A stretch of 7,653 nucleotides of DNA from Acidimicrobiales bacterium (GCA_027451785.1 DAIDIS010000198.1:1-7653); one strand, 5' to 3'; counted from the stretch's first letter, positions 1 through 6,324 are shown. Program-made: numbers and translations. Notes: a model not told the origin generated them from the sequence alone.

Positions 1-35
1 GTCCTACGGCCTGCTGTTTTTCTTTTTACTTTCAT
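1..35 (-). CDS. Possible N-terminus of a divergent leftward gene (partial, TetR-like?)
   Basis: Read on the minus strand, an ATG at 35-33 opens a frame that stays open to the window edge and gives MKVKRKTAGRR followed by a partial Thr codon. The purine-rich stretch GAGAGGGAG lies directly before the ATG, which is too close for an ideal ribosome binding site. A short basic N-terminus ending in GRR is common ahead of the helix-turn-helix of TetR-family regulators, and a TetR-type inverted repeat lies 73 bp upstream. That combination is the only reason for the suggestion. Eleven codons cannot identify a protein. The T-rich plus-strand bases at 15-30 could instead be the tail of a terminator for a gene to the left. 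Confidence 0.22.
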   Translation of the reverse strand, partial: MKVKRKTAGRR

Positions 36-64
36 CTCCCTCTCGTTCTTGATGCATCGGACAG

Positions 65-81
65 CCGGCCTCATCAGCCGG
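65..81. repeat. Small inverted repeat CCGGC/GCCGG
   Basis: CCGGC (65-69) and GCCGG (77-81) are perfect complements separated by 7 nt. The repeat sits between the larger palindrome at 108-133 and the possible leftward start codon at 35, so it could form a hairpin in a leftward leader transcript. It is short and may be chance in GC-rich DNA. Confidence 0.3.
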
Positions 82-107
82 GGTCGCAACTTGTCGTCAA
101 TATGACC

Positions 108-133
108 TTATTTACTGATATGTCAGTAAATAA
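108..133. promoter_or_regulatory. Perfect inverted repeat, probable TetR-type operator
   Basis: TTATTTACTGA (108-118) and TCAGTAAATAA (123-133) are perfect 11-bp inverted arms around the 4-nt centre TATG. The site is AT-rich in an otherwise GC-rich region and has no T-tract, so it looks like a binding site for a dimeric regulator rather than a terminator. Arms and spacing of this kind are typical of TetR-family operators, including those of acyl-CoA-responsive regulators in actinobacteria (family knowledge). It lies about 254 bp ahead of the ATP-grasp gene and about 73 bp from the possible leftward start at 35, so leftward control or autoregulation is the more likely use. The cognate regulator is not proven to be in the window. 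Confidence 0.6.
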
Positions 134-201
134 CTAACTCATACTAAGGGTACTGAGGACTCCAGATCAAGGGCTCTACCAGGCATTTTTCACGAATTTT
201 G

Positions 202-216
202 TTGAGCGTTGCTCAA
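202..216. repeat. Inverted repeat TTGAGC-GTT-GCTCAA
   Basis: TTGAGC (202-207) and GCTCAA (211-216) are perfect complements around GTT. The odd spacer and short arms suit a second regulator half-site pair more than a terminator, since no T-run follows. It lies about 170 bp upstream of the ATP-grasp start. Confidence 0.4.
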
Positions 217-306
217 TGAACAAACCCACCTCGAAGGGACCAGACAGGATCGGCTCAAGCCTGAGCAATTCGGAATTCAGTTGCAAAATGAATGTCAGTT
301 CACACT

Positions 307-325
307 GCCGTGACATAGCCGTGAC
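307..325 (+). repeat. Direct repeat GCCGTGAC x2, 11-bp period
   Basis: GCCGTGAC occurs at 307-314 and again at 318-325. The period is 11 bp, about one DNA helical turn, which would place two protein-binding half-sites on the same face of the helix. The pair sits immediately upstream of the weak promoter-like hexamers at 329-357, a position usual for an activator site. The role is inferred. Confidence 0.4.
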
Positions 326-328
326 CGT

Positions 329-357
329 TTGGACATTGAACAGCGCCAGGATAGAGC
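329..357 (+). promoter_or_regulatory. Weak candidate promoter for the ATP-grasp operon
   Basis: TTGGAC (329-334) and TAGAGC (352-357) are separated by 17 nt, and a start near 363-365 would leave a leader of about 22 nt before the ATG at 387. The -10 hexamer is poor, so this would need an activator or be incorrect. The direct repeats just upstream are compatible with activation. Confidence 0.2.
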
Positions 358-386
358 CATGAGACCTGACGGCAAGGCGGACGGGA

Positions 387-1982
387 ATGTCTGACCTATT
401 CGACCGGTACTCCCCATCAGAAGGTGCCTGGGACGAAATGTTCGCTTCTCCGGGCCTGCCACGAAGGCATTACGAGTCCTTGAATGCAATGCTTTGCACC
501 CTTAGCGCTGAGGAGTTCGAGTCGCGGTGCGCTGCCCGGGATAGGAGTTTTAGGGAGCAAGGCATAACCTTCTCGCTTTCCGGCGAGGAGAGGCCTTTCC
601 CCTTGGACTTGGTCCCCAGAATCGTCCCCGCGGACGAGTGGAGGCGAGTGTCTGACGGGGTCAGGCAACGAGTGCGTGCCCTGGAGGCATTCCTGGACGA
701 CGTTTATGGAGCTGGGTCGGTGCTCTCCGATGGGCTTGTGCCGAAGTCTTTAGTAGTCACGTCAAGCCACTTCCACAGGGAGGCTTTTGGCTTCAGGCCA
801 CCCAACGGCGTTCGGGTCCATATTGCAGGAATAGACCTGGTTAGAGACTCAGATGGCGACTACCGAGTCCTCGAAGACAACTTAAGGACGCCTTCGGGGA
901 TCTCATACGTGATCGAGAACCGGCGAGTGATGACGCAGGTATTTCCTGAGCTTTTTGCGACTCACAGGGTATTGCCTGTTGAGGATTTCCCTTCACTACT
1001 ATTCAAAGCGCTCAGTGCGGTATCTCCACATGGGAAAAGTAACCCTCTCGTGTGCGTCTTGACTCCTGGAATGGGGAACTCCGCATACTTCGAGCACTCC
1101 TTTTTGGCACGCCAAATGGGAGTCGAGTTGGTGGAGGGTAGGGACCTCGTCTGCCGCGACAACACCGTGATCATGCGTACAACATCCGGCGAGCGCAAGG
1201 TGGATGTTATCTATAGGAGGGTCGATGACGACTTTCTCGATCCTCTTCACTTTAGGCCTGACTCTCTTCTTGGCTGCCCTGGAATTCTCAATGCCGCAAG
1301 AGCCGGGAACGTCACCATCGCAAATGCCGTGGACAATGGGATTGCAGATGACAAAGCCTTGTACCCGTATGTTCCAGAGCTGATTCGCTACTACCTTGGC
1401 GAAGAGCCGATCCTGAAGAACATCACGACATACCAACTGGGCTCCCCCGAGGTCATGGAGTACGTCCTTTCCAACCTTGAAAAGCTGGTCCTGAAGCCGG
1501 TCGACGGCTCCGGTGGATACGGGCTGGTCATTGGGCCTCATGCGACAGAGCGGGAACTCGTAGAACTGCACGCAAAAGTCCAGGCGAATCCCAGGGGCTG
1601 GATTGCCCAAGACATAGTCAGGCTCTCCACTTCTCCCACCCAAACAGGCACAGGGCTTGATGCAAGGCACATCGACCTTAGGCCGTTCGCAGTCAACTCG
1701 GGAGACGACATCAGCGTGGTACCCGGGGGACTCACCAGAGTGGCCATCCCCAAAGGCAGTTTGGTGGTCAACTCCAGCCAGGGGGGCGGATCGAAGGACA
1801 CCTGGGTACTAACGGACGAGTTTTCCGAATGCCGCTTGCGCGAACCTGATTCTTTCGCTTTGGGCGGCGCCTCGCAATCCGACGTATTCGCCCGGTATGC
1901 AGTCCCCGGTTCCACCGCCAACCTTTGGTCGGGACTCCCTCCGGAGACCGGTCCATACTGCCCAGACCAGGCGCAGCAATAG
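387..1982 (+). CDS. Circularly permuted ATP-grasp type 2 protein
   Basis: This 531-residue cytoplasmic protein belongs to the circularly permuted ATP-grasp family (CP_ATPgrasp, formerly DUF404/DUF407). Such enzymes are predicted amidoligases that would use ATP to activate a carboxylate and join it to an amine; no substrate is known. Visible family signatures in order are EQGITF (N-terminal), AGIDLVRD, VLEDNLRTPSG (161-171), NSAYFEH followed by MGVELVEGRDL, YRRVDDDFLDP, the ATP-binding KPVDGSGGYG (370-379), HIDLRPF (428-434) and VVNSSQGGGSKD (460-471). The family-like part ends near Leu475, leaving a 56-residue tail with no motif I recognise. The ATG at 387 is preceded by AAGGCGG (374-380) at 6 nt, and the N-terminus aligns with what I recall of the family. 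It is the first gene of the trio; the alpha-E gene starts 2 nt after its stop. Confidence 0.96.
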   Translation: MSDLFDRYSPSEGAWDEMFASPGLPRRHYESLNAMLCTLSAEEFESRCAARDRSFREQGITFSLSGEERPFPLDLVPRIVPADEWRRVSDGVRQRVRALEAFLDDVYGAGSVLSDGLVPKSLVVTSSHFHREAFGFRPPNGVRVHIAGIDLVRDSDGDYRVLEDNLRTPSGISYVIENRRVMTQVFPELFATHRVLPVEDFPSLLFKALSAVSPHGKSNPLVCVLTPGMGNSAYFEHSFLARQMGVELVEGRDLVCRDNTVIMRTTSGERKVDVIYRRVDDDFLDPLHFRPDSLLGCPGILNAARAGNVTIANAVDNGIADDKALYPYVPELIRYYLGEEPILKNITTYQLGSPEVMEYVLSNLEKLVLKPVDGSGGYGLVIGPHATERELVELHAKVQANPRGWIAQDIVRLSTSPTQTGTGLDARHIDLRPFAVNSGDDISVVPGGLTRVAIPKGSLVVNSSQGGGSKDTWVLTDEFSECRLREPDSFALGGASQSDVFARYAVPGSTANLWSGLPPETGPYCPDQAQQ

Positions 1983-1984
1983 CG

Positions 1985-2908
1985 ATGCTCTCAAGGATCG
2001 CCGAGTCGCTCTATTGGATAGGCCGCTACGTTGAGCGGGCCGAGGACACGTCGAGAATTCTCGATGTCCATTATCACCTGCTCCTCGAAGACAGGCTGAT
2101 CGGGGACAATCCATCGTCCAGTCTCTTCGACGTTATGGGAGTCCATAATCCGGGCCAGGAAGGCGATTCCGGTTTGGCCATGGAGAGTTTGGCGTGGGAC
2201 CCTTCAAATCCGGCCTCGATCGTGGGGTCGCTCAGGGCAGCTTGGCAAAACTCCAAGTCGGCACGATCAACGCTGTCTTCGGAGCTGTTTAGGGCACTGA
2301 ACACCACCTACCTGTCCATCCCGATCTTTGCCAAGGAGAGCGAGGGACAGCCTCCCCATGCCTTCTTTGACTGGGTAAAAGAGCGTGCGGCTGCAATAAG
2401 CGGAGTCGCAGACTCTACGCTCAGCCACGACGATGGATGGCGTTTTCTGGTCCTGGGCAGATCCCTCGAACGCGCCGATATGACCGTCAGACTACTGTTT
2501 GCCCGGCTAAGCGACTCCAGAGGAGCTACCGGTTGGATCACCACCCTTCGGTGCTGCTCAGGTTATGAGGCCTTCCTGCGAACGTATCAGCGCACCGTGG
2601 ACCAACGAGGCGCTGCCGAGTTCCTGTTGTTGGACCGCCTGTTCCCAAGGTCCGTCTATTCGTCTTTGGTCAGTGCCGAACAGTGCCTGATGGAGCTCGA
2701 TCCATCGCAAGGCCGCGCAGGCCCCTCCGACCATGCAAGACGAGCGGTGGGGATGGCTCGTAATCTCCTGGAATTCACCCCGATTGATCAGCTTATGGAG
2801 CGGCTCCCAGGCGAGCTCGCAGAACTTCAAAGGCTCTGCGCAGAGACATCGAGCGCTATCGCCGAACGATATTTCCGCCAGTTCGCACCCGTTGAGTGGA
2901 GTGCATAA
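1985..2908 (+). CDS. Alpha-E domain protein (DUF403)
   Basis: This 307-residue, largely helical protein belongs to the alpha-E family (DUF403), which nearly always accompanies a circularly permuted ATP-grasp and a transglutaminase-like protein. Its biochemical role is unknown; it is presumed to be a partner or regulatory subunit of the amidoligase. The start is the ATG at 1985, two nt after the upstream stop, giving the typical N-terminus MLSRIAESLYWIGRYVERAE. The frame stays open back to a TTG at 1925, but that would overlap the ATP-grasp gene and break the family N-terminus. A motif GRxxERAxxTxR appears twice, at 13-24 and 158-169, implying an internal duplication of an acidic/basic helix. 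A second conserved-looking stretch is LRCCSGYEAFLR (188-199). Translation is probably coupled to the gene before it. No transmembrane segment or signal peptide is seen. Confidence 0.95.
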   Translation: MLSRIAESLYWIGRYVERAEDTSRILDVHYHLLLEDRLIGDNPSSSLFDVMGVHNPGQEGDSGLAMESLAWDPSNPASIVGSLRAAWQNSKSARSTLSSELFRALNTTYLSIPIFAKESEGQPPHAFFDWVKERAAAISGVADSTLSHDDGWRFLVLGRSLERADMTVRLLFARLSDSRGATGWITTLRCCSGYEAFLRTYQRTVDQRGAAEFLLLDRLFPRSVYSSLVSAEQCLMELDPSQGRAGPSDHARRAVGMARNLLEFTPIDQLMERLPGELAELQRLCAETSSAIAERYFRQFAPVEWSA

Positions 2909-2911
2909 GCA

Positions 2912-3835
2912 ATGACCACCCGAGACATCGCAAAGAGGCTCCGGATAACACACGTCACGGGGTACCGCTACGAGGGCTACGTGAACGCATCGTACAACGA
3001 GGTGAGGGTCACTCCTCAGTCGAGTCAAAGGCAGAGCGTCCTTGATTCACGAGTCGTCGTGACTCCTGACACTCAGCTCTACACCTACAAGGACTATTGG
3101 GGAAGCGCAGTCGTGGCATTCGATATCCAGGTCCCACACCAAGAGCTCAAGGTCACCGCTACTTCTGTTGTCGAAACTTACTCTTCGGCTGCCTACGGAA
3201 TCCTTCCCGAGAGCGAGCTTTTGGAACTTCCCGGGCTTGGGCCGGACAATGATCCGAAGCCCGGACCGATTAGTTGGGATTCCCTCAGCATGGACACCGT
3301 CGTCGGAGATTGGGTCGAGTTCCTTATGCCAACCGCGCTTGCGAACATCGACCCCGAGATTCGCACGATAGCCGGGAAAATACGCTCGGAAAGTTCCTTA
3401 CCCTTGCATGCAGCCGTTCGGACAGTCGAATGGGTGAAGAGCAACCTCTCATACGAGCGCGGTGCCACCAATGCGCATACAACCGCCACCGAAGCCCTGA
3501 CACGGAAAATGGGGGTATGCCAGGATTTCGCGCACCTCGCGCTCTCGTTGCTTAGGGCGACGGGAATACCCGCCAGGTATGTCTCCGGTTACCTGCATCC
3601 GAACCCTGAGGTCGGAATCGGAAAGACCGTGGTCGGCGAAAGCCACGCATGGGTGGAAGCATGGCTCGGCGAGTGGGTCCCTTTCGATCCAACGGCCAAG
3701 GGAACGATGTCGGACGGGCACGTCATGGTCGCCACCGGAAGGGACTACTCGGATGTTGCGCCAATGAAAGGGATTTTCAGCGGGAGCAAGGCATCTGACC
3801 CACAGGTCGTGGTCGAGATCACACAGGAGCGGTAG
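2912..3835 (+). CDS. Transglutaminase-like cysteine protease/amidase
   Basis: This 307-residue protein has the two-part layout of bacterial transglutaminase-like proteins. An N-terminal beta-rich domain (about 10-90, with ITHVTGYRYEG and YNEVRVTP) is followed by a transglutaminase core (about 165-265). The papain-like catalytic triad is visible: Cys203 in MGVCQDFAH, His245 in GESHAWVEAW and Asp259 in VPFDPTAKG. Members are predicted to cleave or transfer amide/isopeptide bonds; no substrate is established. No signal peptide is seen, so it should act in the cytoplasm, where it could oppose or edit the product of the ATP-grasp partner. The ATG at 2912 lies 3 nt after the alpha-E stop, with GGAG at 2898-2901 about 10 nt upstream. 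It is the last gene of the tight trio; a hairpin straddles its stop codon. Confidence 0.95.
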   Translation: MTTRDIAKRLRITHVTGYRYEGYVNASYNEVRVTPQSSQRQSVLDSRVVVTPDTQLYTYKDYWGSAVVAFDIQVPHQELKVTATSVVETYSSAAYGILPESELLELPGLGPDNDPKPGPISWDSLSMDTVVGDWVEFLMPTALANIDPEIRTIAGKIRSESSLPLHAAVRTVEWVKSNLSYERGATNAHTTATEALTRKMGVCQDFAHLALSLLRATGIPARYVSGYLHPNPEVGIGKTVVGESHAWVEAWLGEWVPFDPTAKGTMSDGHVMVATGRDYSDVAPMKGIFSGSKASDPQVVVEITQER

Positions 3836-3852
3836 AGGACCTCTGCGCTCTG
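3824..3852 (+). terminator. Imperfect hairpin over the transglutaminase stop codon
   Basis: GAGCG (3827-3831) pairs with CGCTC (3846-3850), and AGAGG (3834-3838) with CCTCT (3840-3844), separated by a small internal loop. The outer CAG/CTG can add pairs with one bulged G. The TAG stop (3833-3835) lies inside the left arm. The inner arms are only 1 nt apart, so the innermost pairs cannot all form. No T-run follows (TGCCCC), so this may be a weak or Rho-assisted terminator, or an mRNA 3'-end stabiliser between the operon and the next gene. Confidence 0.35.
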
Positions 3853-3872
3853 CCCCGGAAGCTCGCAACTAG

Positions 3873-3888
3873 TACCTTACAAGTCGTG
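3873..3888 (+). promoter_or_regulatory. Candidate leaderless promoter for the FAH-family gene
   Basis: TACCTT (3873-3878) fits the actinobacterial -10 pattern TANNNT and ends 7 nt before the GTG at 3886. No Shine-Dalgarno sequence lies upstream of that GTG. Transcription starting at the G of GTG would give a leaderless mRNA, which is common in actinobacteria. No matching -35 hexamer is seen, so the call is tentative. Confidence 0.3.
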
Positions 3889-4809
3889 AAAGTCATAAGG
3901 TTTTCGAATCCGAGCAGAGACGTTTCGAGTTCTGAGGGGCACCCGCCACAATCCGGTCCCGCAAGAGTCGGGCTGTACGAAGGTGACGGAATTTACGACA
4001 TTTCGGCTGCACTGGACGCCGAAGGAGTAAAGAGTCGTCGGCTGGCATTTGCCGACACGCCAACCCTAATAGGTGAGCTGGGCCGCACCGGCTTCGAGGA
4101 GATGAAACTTAGAGCGCCGATGGCATCTGCCGAGGGTGTCACACTGCTGGCTCCGGTTGCGCGGCCCCCCAAGTTTATGGGCATCGGCCTCAATTACCAT
4201 CGCCACGTCGCAGAGATGGGGGCATTGCCACCCGCCCACCAACTCTGGTTCAACAAGCAGTCAACTTGCGTGATCGGACCGGGAGAGACAATCGAGATTC
4301 CACCTGCCTCAGACCAAGTTGACTACGAAGGCGAGTTGGCTTTCGTAGTCGGCGCCAAGTCTCGCCACGTATCCCGAATGAAGGCCCACGATGTGATCTT
4401 TGGGTACCTAATCTGCAATGACGTAACGGTAAGGGACTGGCAGGCGAACAGCCCTACCTTCACGATGGGCAAGTCATTCGACACCCACGGCCCCATCGGT
4501 CCATGGATTGTGACCCCAGACGAGATTGATGATCCACAAGCGCTTTTGCTCAAGACTTGGGTCAATGGAGAGCTTCGGCAGGACTCCACGACTGGAGACA
4601 TGATCTTCGGGATCGGCGAGATGATCGAGCACCTTTCGACCGCCTTCACGCTTGAGCCGGGCGATATCTACTCAACTGGAACGCCGGAAGGAGTGGGGAA
4701 CGGGTTTTCACCCCCCAAGTACCTGCGGTCAGGCGACGAAGTGACAATTGAGGTGGAAGGTATAGGGAAGCTGACCAACTACGTTAAATTTCCAGGAGCC
4801 CGAACCTGA
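3886..4809 (+). CDS. Fumarylacetoacetate hydrolase (FAH) family protein
   Basis: This 307-residue cytoplasmic enzyme belongs to the FAH superfamily, Mg/Mn-dependent enzymes that hydrolyse, decarboxylate, isomerise or hydrate beta-diketo and 2-oxo acids, often in aromatic compound breakdown. A short N-terminal domain (1-90, with RVGLYEGDGIYDIS) precedes the catalytic core from about 95. Visible core residues are His107 and Glu110 in GLNYHRHVAE (expected catalytic dyad), metal ligands Glu148 and Glu150 in DYEGEL and Asp179 in CNDVTVRDWQ, Lys196 in MGKSFD, and STGTPEGVG (263-271). Substrate cannot be assigned: acylpyruvase, oxaloacetate decarboxylase, fumarylpyruvate hydrolase and homoprotocatechuate-pathway isomerase are all possible. 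GTG at 3886 is chosen because it gives the usual MKVIRF-type start; no ribosome binding site precedes it. It follows the trio by 50 nt and is probably a separate unit. Confidence 0.94.
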   Translation: MKVIRFSNPSRDVSSSEGHPPQSGPARVGLYEGDGIYDISAALDAEGVKSRRLAFADTPTLIGELGRTGFEEMKLRAPMASAEGVTLLAPVARPPKFMGIGLNYHRHVAEMGALPPAHQLWFNKQSTCVIGPGETIEIPPASDQVDYEGELAFVVGAKSRHVSRMKAHDVIFGYLICNDVTVRDWQANSPTFTMGKSFDTHGPIGPWIVTPDEIDDPQALLLKTWVNGELRQDSTTGDMIFGIGEMIEHLSTAFTLEPGDIYSTGTPEGVGNGFSPPKYLRSGDEVTIEVEGIGKLTNYVKFPGART

Positions 4810-4940
4810 CTCTCCCTTAACTTGCAACCAGTATCCCGGAGCATGAGTAAAGCAAGATGGACTCCCCAGATTCTCAAAAAGCCCCTTCGAAACCACCAAG
4901 AAGGTAAATTTCTCTCTGAGCAGATGAGGAGGACGGGAAG
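4810..4940 (+). other. Intergenic leader before the lipase gene
   Basis: This 131-nt gap has no supported gene and no clear terminator for the FAH-family gene. TAAATT (4905-4910) is a plausible -10 hexamer that would give a leader of about 25 nt containing the strong ribosome binding site, but no good -35 is spaced to match. A 40-codon open frame at 4843-4965 overlaps the lipase start and lacks a usable ribosome binding site, so it is not called. Confidence 0.3.
4927..4932 (+). promoter_or_regulatory. Consensus ribosome binding site AGGAGG for the lipase
   Basis: AGGAGG lies 8 nt before the ATG at 4941. It is the best ribosome binding site in the window and fixes the start there, even though this gives an unusually long region before the signal-peptide core. 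The in-frame GTG at 5061 has nothing comparable. Confidence 0.8.
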
Positions 4941-6275
4941 ATGCTTTTGCCTTTCCGCAAGATGAATTTCACTAACCGGGAGCTTGGAAGAGACTTGAAA
5001 GCCGATAATGGCACTCACTCAAGGAAAGACCTGGGCACCAATCCACCCAATCGCTTTGGTGTGAGAGCCAAGCTTGCGTGCACCGCAATAGCCCTGGCGA
5101 TTTCAGCTTGTTCATCCTCATCCAGCGGCACTTCCGTTTCTGGGACCATTCCGGCCAGCGGAAAGGGCTTCGTGATGCCAAGTTTCTACACGCCGCCGAA
5201 TCCGCTTCCACCGGGTCCCAATGGAACGCTCATCCGCGACGAGCTCCTCTCGGGGGTTCAAGGGGTCGGAAATGGCAAAATTTACCGGATCCTCTACAAG
5301 TCAACATCCATTGCGGGAAAATCCATTGCAGTCTCCGGATACGCAGCTGTCCCCTTGTCCAGCGCGCCCAAAGGTGGCTACCCGATTGTCTCTTGGGCGC
5401 ACGGCACTACCGGAGTCGCAGATATTTGCGCACCTTCTCTAATGGAGAAAGGACCTTTCACAGGTGCTCCTTACCTGGCTCCGTATCTAGAGCAATACAT
5501 GAGCGCCGGCTATTTGGTCGCTGCCACCGACTACGAGGGACTCGGTACGCCGGGAGTGCACCCGTACCTGGTTGGAGAGAGCGAGGGACGCGGAGTTCTC
5601 GACGCTGCCCTGGCAGCAAGGCAGCTCCCGGGGGTAGTTGCCAGTAGGAACCTCGTTGTCGTGGGTCACTCACAAGGCGGACAGGCCGCGCTCTTTGCCG
5701 GAGAGATTGCTCCCCAGTACGAGCCATCGCTCAACCTTCTCGGGGTGGCCGCCGCGGCTCCGGCCACACAGCTGAAAACCCTTCTCCCAGTTATCCTGAC
5801 TGACAAGGGCCTCGAGTCCCTGTCGGTTTCGGCTGCATACGCTTGGGCCGTCACTTACCCGAACCTTTCGATGGCCGAAATGTTCACACCGAGCGGCGAG
5901 AAGGAAGCTCAGGTGGTCAGCCAGGTTTGCAGCGACCAAGTTGGCAAGGATTTTGCTTCAATCGACCCCAAGACCGTGTTCAACCCCAATGCCGCAACGG
6001 ACCCTAATGTCATCCAAGACGCATCGCTGAACGACGCTGGATCGGTTCCAACGAAAGCGCCGATTCTTCTACTTCAAGGAACTTCGGACTCCACTATTCC
6101 CCAACCGCTCTCGGACGCATACAATCAACAAGCGTGCACCAGCGACCACGATGTCGTGGACTACAAGCTCTACAAAGGAGCAAGACACTCAACGGTAATG
6201 GATGTCGCTCAGAACGACGTCCTCAATTGGGTTGCCGACAGGTTTGCCGGGGTGAAAGCGCCCAGCACCTGCTAG
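4941..6275 (+). CDS. Secreted LIP-family lipase/esterase, probable lipoprotein
   Basis: This 444-residue alpha/beta-hydrolase resembles secretory lipases (LIP family), which hydrolyse ester bonds of acylglycerols or similar esters outside the cytoplasmic membrane. A polar N-terminal stretch (1-40) precedes basic VRAK and a hydrophobic core. The lipobox I54-S55-A56-C57 is followed by a Ser-rich linker, so export and lipid attachment at Cys57 are likely. Catalytic elements are HGTTG (154-158, oxyanion region), nucleophile Ser244 in GHSQGG, Asp383 in GTSDSTIP and His416 in GARHST. Four other cysteines after the lipobox (163, 330, 399, 444) could make two disulfides, fitting an exported protein. 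ATG 4941 is supported by AGGAGG, though a GTG at 5061 would give a more ordinary signal peptide. It lies 131 nt after the FAH-family gene and is followed by a likely terminator. Substrate is unknown. Confidence 0.92.
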   Translation: MLLPFRKMNFTNRELGRDLKADNGTHSRKDLGTNPPNRFGVRAKLACTAIALAISACSSSSSGTSVSGTIPASGKGFVMPSFYTPPNPLPPGPNGTLIRDELLSGVQGVGNGKIYRILYKSTSIAGKSIAVSGYAAVPLSSAPKGGYPIVSWAHGTTGVADICAPSLMEKGPFTGAPYLAPYLEQYMSAGYLVAATDYEGLGTPGVHPYLVGESEGRGVLDAALAARQLPGVVASRNLVVVGHSQGGQAALFAGEIAPQYEPSLNLLGVAAAAPATQLKTLLPVILTDKGLESLSVSAAYAWAVTYPNLSMAEMFTPSGEKEAQVVSQVCSDQVGKDFASIDPKTVFNPNAATDPNVIQDASLNDAGSVPTKAPILLLQGTSDSTIPQPLSDAYNQQACTSDHDVVDYKLYKGARHSTVMDVAQNDVLNWVADRFAGVKAPSTC

Positions 6276-6280
6276 AAGCC

Positions 6281-6323
6281 GGCCGAGACAGGAATTGCGC
6301 TCCCTTCGCTCGGCCTTATTTGT
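6281..6323 (+). terminator. Probable intrinsic terminator of the lipase gene
   Basis: GGCCGAG (6281-6287) and CTCGGCC (6309-6315) are perfect complements, and T-rich TTATTTGT follows at once (6316-6323). It begins 5 nt after the lipase stop, where a terminator is expected. The 21-nt loop is longer than usual, which lowers confidence. Confidence 0.5.
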
Positions 6324-6324
6324 C

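Larger units (their letters stand above)
134..386. other. Upstream region of the ATP-grasp operon, no convincing gene
   Basis: About 250 nt without a supported gene. It contains a 6-bp inverted repeat (202-216), a 5-bp inverted repeat GCTCA/TGAGC (253-266), an 8-bp motif ATGTCAGT (292-299) matching the inner part of the operator at 108-133, and a paired GCCGTGAC direct repeat (307-325). A 48-codon open frame (216-362) lacks a ribosome binding site and is not called. The density of small symmetric elements suggests that control of the operon resides here, but no strong sigma-70 promoter stands out. Confidence 0.5.

Noticed and set aside
216..362. 48-codon open frame (MNKPTSKGPDRIG...) upstream of the ATP-grasp gene
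   Set aside because: No ribosome binding site, its start overlaps an inverted repeat, and the composition is unremarkable. A short leader gene cannot be excluded, but nothing supports it.
999..1670. 223-codon minus-strand open frame inside the ATP-grasp gene
   Set aside because: It is antisense to a strongly conserved family protein, has no recognisable motif and no ribosome binding site context; a shadow of the real gene.
1925..1984. Longer alpha-E start at TTG 1925
   Set aside because: It would overlap the ATP-grasp gene by 58 nt and add residues absent from the family; ATG 1985 gives the canonical MLSRIAESLYWIGRYVERAE start.
4843..4965. 40-codon open frame overlapping the lipase start
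   Set aside because: GGAG lies only one nt from its ATG, which is too close, and the strong AGGAGG inside it serves the lipase gene.
5078..5647. 189-codon plus-strand open frame within the lipase gene
   Set aside because: It is out of frame with the lipase, is rich in Arg/Ser/Cys/Trp as expected of a shadow frame, and has no recognisable domain.
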